DNA of 64,000 nucleotides from NCBI RefSeq assembly GCF_002843605.1, contig NZ_CP025263.1, forward strand, positions 3,811,501 through 3,875,500. The letters are read 5' to 3'. How positions within the stretch are numbered: position 1 is the first letter of the stretch; each line of letters starts with the position of its first letter. Shown here in pieces: positions 8,778 through 16,585 of the stretch. This stretch comes from Pseudomonas sp. S09G 359. GTDB lineage: Bacteria; Pseudomonadota; Gammaproteobacteria; Pseudomonadales; Pseudomonadaceae. A program made the position numbers and the translations under genes. The notes under the pieces are model-generated. The model was not told the DNA's origin and did no database searches. It was given only the letters and a program-made list of their open reading frames with translations.

Positions 8778-9481
8778 ATGAAAGCACTAATTGAGTATTG
8801 CGATGGTGCCGTAAAAGCTTTGAACCCGCAGTATGTTATGTCCAAAGTATTGGGGCATTCGGCCACTTCCGGATCTGTACGGGAACGTCTGATACAAGAT
8901 TTCCTGATCACCCACCTCCCCGAGATGACAAATATAGTAAGCGGCGTAATTATTGATTCGGAGGGAAGTAGATCCAAACAACAAGACATCTTGCTAATGT
9001 TAAAATCCATGCCAAGACCTCCTTTTGCTAGCGGTCAAGATCTTATATTCCAAGAGGGCACAGTGGCAACCTTTGAGATTAAAACAGGAGTAACACCAGC
9101 AACCCTCGGCAATATTGCAAAAACATCGAAAGCGTTAAATATATAAAGTCCAGTTCCTTAGGAGGAGCCCGCATCGGTCACCAGAGATGGCCGCACACAC
9201 GGATACTAACAATAATATTGACTTATAAAGGGTCGCCATTGAGCAGTATTGAGCAAGCTTTAAGCAACTTACCGAGCATCGATCAACCCGACATCTATTT
9301 AGACCTTTCGAAAGGGATTTTAATTAAAAATGAAGGTCTACTTTATGATTTAGAGGGGACCAAACCTTATCTTCAGTTCGATACCCCAGCTATTGGATTG
9401 GCTCGACTACTCATCTCGCTTTCAACAATCACCGGCAACTTAATACTGCGAGATATCAAGTGGGAGCAATACCTTGATTGA
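8778..9481 (+). pseudogene. DUF6602-like PD-(D/E)xK nuclease-fold protein, frameshifted
   Basis: The first frame encodes 122 residues, then stops at 9144-9146. The sequence continues without stops in another frame through 9481, and the join is in register near 9126-9133, where one base appears to be missing from a short A run. The joined product would be about 234 residues. Part one has 'DSEGSRSKQQDI' (Asp70) and 'FEIKT' (Glu100-x-Lys102), matching the catalytic pattern of PD-(D/E)xK folds and my recollection of DUF6602. Part two has 'SLGGARIGHQRW', 'PDIYLDLSKGILI' and 'KWEQYL'. AGGA at 8765-8768 precedes the ATG at 8778. It may be a real mutation, a sequencing error, or less likely recoding. 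Confidence 0.65.
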
Positions 9482-9536
9482 GAAATTTCCTGTAAAAGTA
9501 GATCCCACCTAGACTTTACTGCATATAGCGTTATGA

Positions 9537-9581
9537 AACGCCGCACCATGAAGGGCGGTTATTTTTTGTAAATATCCGCCC
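9537..9581 (+). terminator. Candidate terminator hairpin at island 3' end
   Basis: Downstream of the frameshifted gene, GGGCGG at 9553-9558 and CCGCCC at 9576-9581 form an inverted repeat with an inner ATTT/AAAT pairing. A weaker overlapping CGCC/GGCG hairpin just upstream is followed by a run of T. Either could end transcription of the island operon. Confidence 0.5.
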
Positions 9582-9643
9582 ACAAAATTGGACTCTTACG
9601 ACTAGGTCTCCAGCTAGATCCTGAGGATCCCAGTCAGATTAGT

Positions 9644-10648
9644 CTAAAAATCGTAACTGACCGCCACACTGCGCCCGGTCTGCACCGACTCCAACGCACA
9701 ATCTGCCAGGTGCAACGCGTACAACCCGTCACGCATGCCTGTGGGCAAGGCCTGGCCGTTGTTCAGTGCATCGATGAACTGGGTCAGTTCATTGCGATAG
9801 GCATCGGCATACCGCTCCAGGAAAAAATGCTGCAACGGCTCCAATGCTTCGGTGTGCTCGGCGCTCCAGTGGCGCAAGGTGCTCGGGCGGTGGTTGTCGG
9901 TGAGCAGCACGCCATGGGCGCCGGACACCTCGACGCGCTGGTCGTAACCGTACACGGCCTGTCGGCAGCAGTTGATATGGCATTGTTTGCCGGAGGCGGT
10001 GCGCAGCAGCACCATCACGCTGTCGTAATCGTCGATCTGTTCCAGGCTCGGGTCCACCAGGCGGCTGGCGATGGCACTGACTTCCACCGGTTCTTCGCCA
10101 AGCAGGTGGCGGGCGGTGTCGAAGTCGTGAATGGTCATGTCGCGCAGGATGCCGCCGGAGTGCTCCAGGTAGTCACGCGGGGCCAGGCCTGGGTCGCGGC
10201 TGGTGATGATCACTTGGCGCACCGCGCCGATCTGGCCGGCGTCGAGGGCCTGGCGCAGGCGCAGCATGTCGGGGTCAAAACGGCGGTTGAAGCCGAGCAT
10301 GGCCTTGCCGCCCTGGCGCTCCACAGCCTGGGCGGCGCTACGCGCCTTGGCGATATCCAGGTCGATGGGCTTTTCGCAGAGCACCGCCTTGCCTTCGGCG
10401 ACTGCCGCCAGCAATAAATCGATATGGGTGTCGGTGGGGGTGCCGATCACCACGGCGTCGATGTCTTGGCGGCTGAGCACGGCGGCGCAATCGTAGGCCG
10501 CCTCACAGCCCAGTTGCGTGCTCAGTGCATCAACGCCTTCGCGCCATGGGTCAGCCACCAGCACCAGCGTGGCATTGGGGTGGGCGGCGACGTTGGCGGC
10601 GTGGATCTTGGCGATGCGCCCGGCACCTAGAACGGCGATACGTAGCAT
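9644..10648 (-). CDS. iolG: Inositol 2-dehydrogenase-like Gfo/Idh/MocA oxidoreductase
   Basis: A 334-residue NAD(P)-dependent dehydrogenase. The N-terminal Rossmann motif is GAGRIA (residues 8-13), the Glu-Lys-Pro motif is at 92-94 with Lys93 expected in catalysis, and 'RDMTIHDFD' (His174) is typical of IolG, which oxidises myo-inositol to scyllo-inosose. AGGAG lies 7 bp before the ATG. The last residue is now Phe; the displaced copy at 7327 would have ended in Leu, so the mini-island insertion changed the C-terminus by one residue. It neighbours a LacI regulator and a catabolic cluster. The exact cyclitol or sugar substrate is inferred. Confidence 0.8.
   Translation of the reverse strand: MLRIAVLGAGRIAKIHAANVAAHPNATLVLVADPWREGVDALSTQLGCEAAYDCAAVLSRQDIDAVVIGTPTDTHIDLLLAAVAEGKAVLCEKPIDLDIAKARSAAQAVERQGGKAMLGFNRRFDPDMLRLRQALDAGQIGAVRQVIITSRDPGLAPRDYLEHSGGILRDMTIHDFDTARHLLGEEPVEVSAIASRLVDPSLEQIDDYDSVMVLLRTASGKQCHINCCRQAVYGYDQRVEVSGAHGVLLTDNHRPSTLRHWSAEHTEALEPLQHFFLERYADAYRNELTQFIDALNNGQALPTGMRDGLYALHLADCALESVQTGRSVAVSYDF
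9651..9685. repeat. Right 35-bp direct repeat (attR-like) of mini-island
   Basis: A perfect copy of 7327-7361, lying inside the 3' coding end of the iolG-like gene and so keeping that gene intact. Gene-end overlap with one repeat and an orphan copy at the far side is the usual outcome of integrase-mediated insertion. Confidence 0.85.
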
Positions 10649-10691
10649 GGGTGAACTCCTGGATCGTTATTGGATTTGTGGAATCAGAGCT

Positions 10692-11717
10692 TCAGTCCGG
10701 CAGGTTGAACGGCGTAACGATCTGCACCTGTGACGGCGCAATCGGCCCGGCCTTCCACAAGCGGTGGTAGTGCAGGATGTGCAGGAACACGTGGCGCGCA
10801 TCGATCTGCAGGTTGTGGTCGATGATCGCGGCGATTTTTTCGTCGATCAGCAGCTGGCGGTTTTCTTCATCGAGGTCGTGGCCGATAAACACCTCCAGCG
10901 GGCGGCCCTGGGCGGCGAAGGCGTCGACAATCGCGCGGTTGCCGCCGCCGACGCTGTACACCGCCTTGAGGTCGGGGTTCTGCTTCAAGGCCTGGGTGAC
11001 GCGCTCGAAAGTGTGGGCATACACGCCATAACCACCGCTGATATCGAGCACGCGCAAGTGCGCCGCACGTCCGCGCAGCCAGGCGCGAAAACCCATCTCG
11101 CGCTCTTCTTCGCCACGGAACAGCTGGCTGCCGATCACCACCGCCACGTCCTGGGGCTGCGCCGGCAACCAACGCGACATCAGGTAGGCGGCGGTCTGGC
11201 CGGCGGTGCGGTTGTCCATGCCCACATAGCCGATGCGCTCGCTTTGCGGCAGGTCGGTGACCAACGTCACCACCGGAATACCCGCCGCGATAAGTGCTTT
11301 GACCGCCTGGTTCACCGCCGGCTCGTCAGCGGCCTTGAGCACCACGCCCTGGCTGCCGGTGTCCAGGCAGCGCAGCAACTGGTCGTGCATGGCCTGGGGC
11401 TCGATTTCTTCAAACAGGTGAAAACGCGGGGCGATCCGAAACGGCGCCAGGCTGGCCAGTTGCGCGATGATCGCCGCCTGCACCGCCGCGCTGAAGCGTT
11501 GCGGCGTGTGCATGATCACGTCGACGTGAAAGGTACGCCCCACCGCCAGGCCGTTTTTCTCCTGGGACTCCAACTCCTCCAACGCCTGCTCGATGCGCCG
11601 CCGGGTCTGCGCATGCACGCTGCCGCGCTGGTGCAACACGCGGTCGACCGTGGCTTTGCTCACACCCGCCTGGGTGGCGAGTTGCTTGATGGAGAAATGT
11701 TTGGCGCGTTCGAGCAC
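10692..11717 (-). CDS. LacI family transcriptional regulator (start disturbed)
   Basis: A regulator of about 341 residues. 'FSIKQLATQAGVSKATVDRVLHQRG' is the LacI helix-turn-helix and hinge start, followed by a periplasmic-binding-protein-like effector domain ('DVAVVIGSQLFRGEEEREMGFRAWL', 'VFIGHDL'). This effector type often binds sugars or cyclitols. In frame, the only good start near the HTH is GTG at 11717. A better ATG at 11757 is out of frame by one base, and deleting one A from the six-A run just after it (T6 at 11746-11751 on the plus strand) would give MPKKTSKTPQ in frame. It lies between iolG and the divergent SDR operon, both likely targets. Confidence 0.8.
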   Translation of the reverse strand: MLERAKHFSIKQLATQAGVSKATVDRVLHQRGSVHAQTRRRIEQALEELESQEKNGLAVGRTFHVDVIMHTPQRFSAAVQAAIIAQLASLAPFRIAPRFHLFEEIEPQAMHDQLLRCLDTGSQGVVLKAADEPAVNQAVKALIAAGIPVVTLVTDLPQSERIGYVGMDNRTAGQTAAYLMSRWLPAQPQDVAVVIGSQLFRGEEEREMGFRAWLRGRAAHLRVLDISGGYGVYAHTFERVTQALKQNPDLKAVYSVGGGNRAIVDAFAAQGRPLEVFIGHDLDEENRQLLIDEKIAAIIDHNLQIDARHVFLHILHYHRLWKAGPIAPSQVQIVTPFNLPD

Positions 11718-11840
11718 GGGTTTCGCCTGAGGTGTTTTTGAGGTCTTTTTTGGGCATAACTGAGGTTTTGCAATGCTAGTCTCAGTCTTGCCCGGCGTCG
11801 AGCCTGGCGATGAACAACAACAAAAATCCAGGAGACCCCC

Positions 11841-12686
11841 ATGCCACACACCGATCTCGCCAGCACCTTCAGCGGCCAATACTTTGTCGTCACCGGCAGC
11901 ACTCAAGGCCTGGGCGCCGCCGTGGCCCACACGCTGGCGCAACGTGGTGCCGCCGGGCTGATCATCTGCGGGCGCCGGCGTGCCCAGGGCAAGGAACAGG
12001 TGCGGCAGTTGGCGCAGCTGGATTGCCAGGCGTTTTTTGTCGAAGCCGACCTGGAAAACGTCGAGGACTGCCGCGCCATCATCAACGCTGCGCGCACTCA
12101 CTTCGGCACCCTCCACGGGCTGGTGAACTGCGCCGGGATGTCCGACCGCGGCACCATTCTCGACACCTCGCCGGAGCTGTTTGATCGGTTGATGGCGGTG
12201 AATGTGCGCGCGCCGTTCTTCCTGATGCAGGAGGCGTTGAAACTGATGATCAGCAACGGCGTGGAAGGCGCCGTGGTGAATATCCAGAGCGTCACCGGGC
12301 ATGGCGGGCAGTCATTCTTAAGTGCCTATGCGGCGTCCAAGGGCGCGTTGGCGATCCTTACCAAGAACGTCGCGTTCAGTGCGCTGCGCAACCGCATCCG
12401 CATCAACGGCTTGAATATCGGTTGGATGGACACACCCCACGAGGACGACATCCAGCGCCAGTACCACGGCGCCGAGGACGGTTGGCTGGCCAAGGCGGAA
12501 AGCGCGCAGCCGTTCGGGCGCCTGCTCAAACCCGCCGAAGTGGCGCAAAGCGTGGCGTTTTTGCTGTCCCGTGAATCGGGGATGATGACCGGTGCAATCA
12601 TCGATCTGGAGCAAGGCGTAATCGGCTGCAGTGACAGCGGCAGCCCGCAACCGCATCAGGCCTTGAGCCTGTCGGGCGGTGTGTGA
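11841..12686 (+). CDS. SDR family oxidoreductase
   Basis: A 281-residue classical short-chain dehydrogenase: TGSTQGLG cofactor motif at residues 18-25, NCAG at 96-99, catalytic Ser150, Tyr163 and Lys167 (YAASK). The family oxidises or reduces alcohol or keto groups with NAD(P). AGGAG precedes the ATG at ideal spacing. It is the first gene of a plus-strand operon; its TGA overlaps the ATG of the dioxygenase-like gene. Context suggests a step in degradation of a cyclitol or a decorated sugar. Confidence 0.85.
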   Translation: MPHTDLASTFSGQYFVVTGSTQGLGAAVAHTLAQRGAAGLIICGRRRAQGKEQVRQLAQLDCQAFFVEADLENVEDCRAIINAARTHFGTLHGLVNCAGMSDRGTILDTSPELFDRLMAVNVRAPFFLMQEALKLMISNGVEGAVVNIQSVTGHGGQSFLSAYAASKGALAILTKNVAFSALRNRIRINGLNIGWMDTPHEDDIQRQYHGAEDGWLAKAESAQPFGRLLKPAEVAQSVAFLLSRESGMMTGAIIDLEQGVIGCSDSGSPQPHQALSLSGGV

Positions 12687-13810
12687 TGTCGGCGTTCGTC
12701 ACGGCCGACGCCGTGCACATCGAAGATTTCCAGCGCATTTGCGCACAGCGGGCGCGTGTCGAGGACTATCCGCTGGCCGCTGAAGTGGTGAGCAACGTGC
12801 CGATCTACCAGGCCCAGACTTTGCGCCACAGCGACCGCCTCGCGGTGATGAATGAACTGCACCGCGTGTTCAGCGAGGGGCCGGGGGTGATGGTGGTGCG
12901 CCGCGCCTATGAGGACCTGGAAGTAGTGGACCGCCACAGCCAGGTTTTCGAAGCGATTTTCGCCAATGAGGCCAAACACGGCGCGGGGGCCGACCATTTT
13001 GCCCAGGCGGGCACCAACGGGCGCATCTGGAATTCGTTGCAGAAGGCGGCGTTGCAGTCGCCGGAATCCTTTGTCGAGTACTACGCCAACCCGCTGCTGG
13101 GGCTGATCGCCGAGGCGTGGCTGGGGCCGAGTTTTCAGGTGACGGCGCAAGTCAATGTGGTGCACCCCGGCGGCCAGGCCCAGCAACCGCATCGTGACTA
13201 TCACCTGGGTTTCCAGACCGCAGATGTGGTGGAGCGTTTCCCGCTGCCGCTGCACCAGCTGTCCCAGTACCTGACGTTGCAGGGTGCGGTGGCCCATTCG
13301 GACATGCCGCTGGAGACCGGCCCTACCCAGTTGCTGCCGTTTTCCCAGCAATACGCCTTGGGCTACCTGGCCTGGCGGCGCACGGAGTTTATCCAGCACT
13401 TCCAGCAGCACGCCGTGCAATTGCCGTTGAACAAGGGCGACCTGCTGTTCTTCAACCCAGCGTTGTTCCATGCCGCCGGCACCAACCGCACGCCGGACCG
13501 CCAGCGCATGGCCAACCTGCTGCAAATCTCTTCGGCCTTCGGCAAACCCATGGAAGCCCTCGACCGCGAGCGCATGATGCTGGCGATTTACCCGGCGCTG
13601 CTCGCCAACCCGGCCCTGGACGCCAGCGCTGTGGTCGCCTGTACCGCCGATGGCTATTCGTTCCCAACCAACCTCGACACCGACCCGCCGTTAAAGGGCC
13701 TGGCCCCACAAACCGGGCAGGAACTGATGCTGCAAGCCCTCGACGAGCGCTGGCCCACTGCCAAGTTCGCTGCAGCCGTGGCGCAGCAGCGGGCCAAGCG
13801 TCAGGCATGA
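12686..13810 (+). CDS. Phytanoyl-CoA dioxygenase (PhyH)-like Fe(II)/2-oxoglutarate oxygenase
   Basis: A 374-residue protein with the facial-triad pattern of this family: His169-x-Asp171 (PHRDYH) and a distal His262 followed by an Arg-rich 2-oxoglutarate-binding stretch (NRTPDRQR). Such enzymes hydroxylate or demethylate small substrates. It starts within the stop codon of the SDR (TGATG), so the two are coupled. Residues beyond 300 are less conserved. An oxygenase beside an inositol dehydrogenase and SDR suggests removal of an O- or N-methyl group or hydroxylation of a cyclitol; this is an inference. Confidence 0.75.
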   Translation: MSAFVTADAVHIEDFQRICAQRARVEDYPLAAEVVSNVPIYQAQTLRHSDRLAVMNELHRVFSEGPGVMVVRRAYEDLEVVDRHSQVFEAIFANEAKHGAGADHFAQAGTNGRIWNSLQKAALQSPESFVEYYANPLLGLIAEAWLGPSFQVTAQVNVVHPGGQAQQPHRDYHLGFQTADVVERFPLPLHQLSQYLTLQGAVAHSDMPLETGPTQLLPFSQQYALGYLAWRRTEFIQHFQQHAVQLPLNKGDLLFFNPALFHAAGTNRTPDRQRMANLLQISSAFGKPMEALDRERMMLAIYPALLANPALDASAVVACTADGYSFPTNLDTDPPLKGLAPQTGQELMLQALDERWPTAKFAAAVAQQRAKRQA

Positions 13811-13847
13811 ATCGCTTTAACAACAACAAAAACAGCGGAGCTCCATG

Positions 13848-14771
13848 ATGAAGAAGCAACTCCTTGCGGCACTGTTTACCCTCGCCATCAGCCCCTGGGC
13901 CCTGGCTGATATACGCATCGGCGTGAGCATCGCCCAGGTCGATGATGTGTTCCTCGCGCAAATGCGTGACTACATGGCCGCTCACGCCAAGGAACTGCCC
14001 GGCGTGACCCTGCAGTTCGAAGACGCCCAGGGCGATGTGGTACGCCAACTCAACCAGGTGCAGAACTTCACCGCCCAGGGCATGGACGCGATTATCGTCA
14101 ATGCGGTGGACACCGCCGCCACCCAGAAAATGACGGTTAACGCCCAGCAGGCGAAGATCCCGCTGGTGTACGTCAACCGTCGCCCCGAGTTCAAGGAGGT
14201 GCCGCCGGGCGTGGGGTATGTAGGTTCGGATGAGATCAAGGCCGGCGAGATCCAGATGCGCTACCTGGCCGAGAAAATGGGCGGTAAGGGCAACCTGGCG
14301 ATCATGCTGGGCTTGCTCTCCAACAACGCCACGCATAACCGCACGCAGGGGGTGAAAAACGTACTCAAGGACTACCCCGACATCAAGATCGTCGAGGAGC
14401 AGAGCGCCGAATGGCAGCGCAGCAAGGCGATTGATCTGATGAACAACTGGATCGTGTCGGGCCGCAAAATCGATGCCGTGGCCGCGAACGCCGATGAAAT
14501 GGCCATCGGCGCAGCCATGGCGATCAGCCAGGCAGGCATGCAGCCGGGCAAGGACATCCTCGTGGCCGGCAGCGATGGCGGCGCGGCTGGGTTGGATGCG
14601 GTGAAGAAAGGTCTGTTGCTGGTCACCGCGTACCAGGACAACAAGGGCCAGGCCGTGGGCTCGATTGACCTGGCGGTGAAGATGGTGAAGAAACAACCAT
14701 ATGAGGCTGAGCTGACCATTCCTTACCAGCAGATCACCAAGGACAACTACCAGGCGTTTCTTAATCCTTGA
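13848..14771 (+). CDS. Sugar/cyclitol ABC transporter substrate-binding protein
   Basis: A 307-residue periplasmic binding protein of the RbsB type (Peripla_BP_4). It has a Sec signal peptide (MKKQLLAALFTLAISPWALA, cleaved near residue 20), then 'IRIGVSIAQVDDVFLAQM' and 'DAIIVNAVDTAATQKM' as in ribose and inositol binders. ATG 13848 is better spaced from GGAG than ATG 13845. It ends the SDR-PhyH operon. No permease or ATPase gene follows, so it must share a transporter encoded elsewhere or act in sensing. Confidence 0.85.
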   Translation: MKKQLLAALFTLAISPWALADIRIGVSIAQVDDVFLAQMRDYMAAHAKELPGVTLQFEDAQGDVVRQLNQVQNFTAQGMDAIIVNAVDTAATQKMTVNAQQAKIPLVYVNRRPEFKEVPPGVGYVGSDEIKAGEIQMRYLAEKMGGKGNLAIMLGLLSNNATHNRTQGVKNVLKDYPDIKIVEEQSAEWQRSKAIDLMNNWIVSGRKIDAVAANADEMAIGAAMAISQAGMQPGKDILVAGSDGGAAGLDAVKKGLLLVTAYQDNKGQAVGSIDLAVKMVKKQPYEAELTIPYQQITKDNYQAFLNP

Positions 14772-14792
14772 TCTGTGGCGGAGGGACTTGCT

Positions 14793-14870
14793 GTGGCTAA
14801 AGAAACCTCTATGGCTAAAGGGCTCTATGTGGCCATTGGGCTATAAGTGGCTAAAGAGCTCTATGTGGTG
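14793..14870 (+). repeat. Degenerate short repeats of the type TGGCTAAAG
   Basis: Three imperfect copies of a GTGGCTAAAG...CTCTATGTGG unit (near 14793, 14811 and 14847) follow the binding-protein gene. They look like decayed REP-associated sequence, as they run directly into the hairpin at 14865-14892. Confidence 0.55.
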
Positions 14871-14892
14871 AGCGAGCTTGCTCGCTCGCCAC
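14865..14892. repeat. Single REP-like hairpin
   Basis: GTGGTGAGCGAG and CTCGCTCGCCAC pair around a CTTG loop with one wobble. The core GAGCTTGCTC resembles Pseudomonas REP elements. It lies between the convergent binding-protein and MAPEG genes and may slow transcription from either side; A8 follows on the plus strand. Confidence 0.6.
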
Positions 14893-14935
14893 AAAAAAAA
14901 GCTCATTCGTCCAGCAAATCGGGGACCGCGCTTCT

Positions 14936-15358
14936 TCATGCCAACCTGCAAGCCACCATCCCTCCCAGCCCGAACAGGCATACTATCCCCACTCCATATG
15001 CCAGCGTGCGCCAAGGTTGCCACCTGCCTAGATACGTCACCGTGTGCGTAATCCGAGCCAGGGTAAAACCGCCAAACAACCAGACGGTGGCCATGGCGGA
15101 CGTCTCCAGCACCACGCACAGCCCGCCCAACACAAAAAACAGCGGAATATTCTCCAGGTCATTGCTCCATGCCTTGGCTGCTCGCTCCACCTGTGGCAAC
15201 TCGACTGCGCGTGCTGTGCTATTCAACCAAGCCGCGTCTTCAGGATTGACGAACGCCCGCCCGCAGATACGGAAGCATCCTTGATAGCAGGAAACACCCA
15301 ACATCTTCACGCACAGCACCAGCACGCAGAGCGCGTAGACCTGCAATAAATCACTCAT
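14936..15358 (-). CDS. MAPEG family membrane protein
   Basis: A 140-residue inner-membrane protein with four hydrophobic helices. The motif around 'FVNPEDAAWLNSTARAVELPQVERAAKAWSNDLENIPLFF' is characteristic of bacterial MAPEG proteins, relatives of microsomal glutathione S-transferase. Start Met at 15358 was chosen because it overlaps the stop of the preceding DUF2834 gene by 8 bp, indicating coupled translation. The physiological substrate is unknown. Confidence 0.8.
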   Translation of the reverse strand: MSDLLQVYALCVLVLCVKMLGVSCYQGCFRICGRAFVNPEDAAWLNSTARAVELPQVERAAKAWSNDLENIPLFFVLGGLCVVLETSAMATVWLFGGFTLARITHTVTYLGRWQPWRTLAYGVGIVCLFGLGGMVACRLA

Positions 15359-15656
15359 CCCGCCACCCATTCACAACGATGTACAACAACGGCCCCACCG
15401 ATACGAACACTGCCGTCAGCAGAAAATACGGCAGCACCGCCACCACCGTGCGCCCACGCCGCTGTGTATCGCGGTACATCCACACGCACGCCAATGCGGC
15501 CAGCAAATACAGGTCAATCACCACCTGCGCCGTATCCGGGCGCGACATCAATTCCCGCCCAAAGGCCAACAGCGACTGCTCGGCCGTGAGCATGGTGAAC
15601 AGGGTGTAAAACGAAAAGCCCAACAGCGCGGCCAGGGCCAGAAAGGGTTTGTGCAT
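15351..15656 (-). CDS. DUF2834 family membrane protein
   Basis: A 101-residue protein with three or four hydrophobic segments, matching the DUF2834 pattern (small proteobacterial membrane proteins of unknown function). It is first in a two-gene operon with the MAPEG gene and is divergent from the XRE regulator at 15740, which is its probable regulator. Confidence 0.7.
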   Translation of the reverse strand: MHKPFLALAALLGFSFYTLFTMLTAEQSLLAFGRELMSRPDTAQVVIDLYLLAALACVWMYRDTQRRGRTVVAVLPYFLLTAVFVSVGPLLYIVVNGWRDE

Positions 15657-15713
15657 GGTGTCATCCTTGAAGTGATTGAGGCTCAGCCTAGTGATAAGGT
15701 TGCCTCCCTCGCA

Positions 15714-15730
15714 ATGACCTCGGAGGTCAT
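15714..15730. promoter_or_regulatory. Perfect 17-bp palindrome, likely XRE operator
   Basis: ATGACCTC-G-GAGGTCAT is an exact 8+1+8 palindrome in the short divergent region between the DUF2834/MAPEG operon and the XRE regulator. Its right arm contains GGAGGT, the apparent ribosome site of the regulator, so binding would also block the regulator's own expression. Confidence 0.6.
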
Positions 15731-15739
15731 GAATACGTC

Positions 15740-16528
15740 ATGGAAAACCCTGCTACCGCCGGCGCACTCCTGCGCCAATTGCGCCGCCAGGCCAAGCTCA
15801 GCCAGCTCGACCTGGCCCTGATCACGGGGGTTTCCCAGCGCCACCTCAGTTGCCTGGAAACCGGCCGCGCCATGCCAAGCCCTGGCACCCTGCATAATCT
15901 GCTGACGGCGCTGGAAGTGCCGCTGGACCAATGCAACCAGGTGTTCCTCGCCGCCGGCTTTGCGCCCCGCTACACCGCCACCCCGCTCGCCTCGCCGGTG
16001 ATGGCCGCAATTCGCGAGGCGGTCAGCCATGTGCTGCACGCCAACAACCCGGCCCCGGCGATCCTGCTGGACAGCCAATGGCAAGTGCTGGCTGCGAATG
16101 CCAGCACCGGTGTGTTGTTTGCGCTGGTGGGCATCCACCCGGATGCCGCCCAAGGCGTGAACCTGCTGACCACCCTGCTGCAGCCCGGCGGCCTGGGCGA
16201 CCACCTGATCAATGCCGACGAAATCCGCAGCCTGGCCTGGCAGCGCGCCACCCGCGAGGCGCTCGGCAACCCGGGGTTGGCGACCTTACTCGCAGGCCTG
16301 CCAGCACCCAGCAACAGCGAAATGCCGGAACAGCTGCCGCCCCTGGTGTTGACCCGCATCCGCTCTACCCAGGGCGAGCTGAACTTTCTGTCGACCTTCA
16401 CCACCTTCGGCATGCCTCAGGACATCACCCTGGCCTCGCTGCGTATCGAACATCTGATTCCCGCCGACGACGCCACCTGGCAGGTAATGCGCGGCGCCTA
16501 TGCCGACCATGCCGCACTGGTTTTGTGA
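15740..16528 (+). CDS. XRE family regulator with MmyB-like ligand domain
   Basis: A 262-residue protein. Residues about 8-68 form an XRE helix-turn-helix ('LSQLDLALITGVSQRHLSCLETGRAMPS'), and residues about 95-260 match the MmyB-like C-terminal domain that binds small ligands such as fatty acids in related actinobacterial regulators. It probably controls the divergent membrane-protein pair and itself through the palindrome at 15714-15730. Confidence 0.85.
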   Translation: MENPATAGALLRQLRRQAKLSQLDLALITGVSQRHLSCLETGRAMPSPGTLHNLLTALEVPLDQCNQVFLAAGFAPRYTATPLASPVMAAIREAVSHVLHANNPAPAILLDSQWQVLAANASTGVLFALVGIHPDAAQGVNLLTTLLQPGGLGDHLINADEIRSLAWQRATREALGNPGLATLLAGLPAPSNSEMPEQLPPLVLTRIRSTQGELNFLSTFTTFGMPQDITLASLRIEHLIPADDATWQVMRGAYADHAALVL

Positions 16529-16585
16529 AATATCTGTACGTAGACTGCCGCCATACCCCCATCTGAAGGCGGCGAAAAAAACCTG

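Noticed and set aside
9129..9135. A programmed -1 frameshift signal in the DUF6602-like gene
   Set aside because: There is no X-XXY-YYZ slippery heptamer at the junction and no obvious downstream pseudoknot, so a single-base deletion is more likely.
10692..12302. A 536-codon frame extending the LacI regulator upstream
   Set aside because: The first 190 codons are antisense to the SDR gene and lack any conserved sequence; the regulator begins near its helix-turn-helix.
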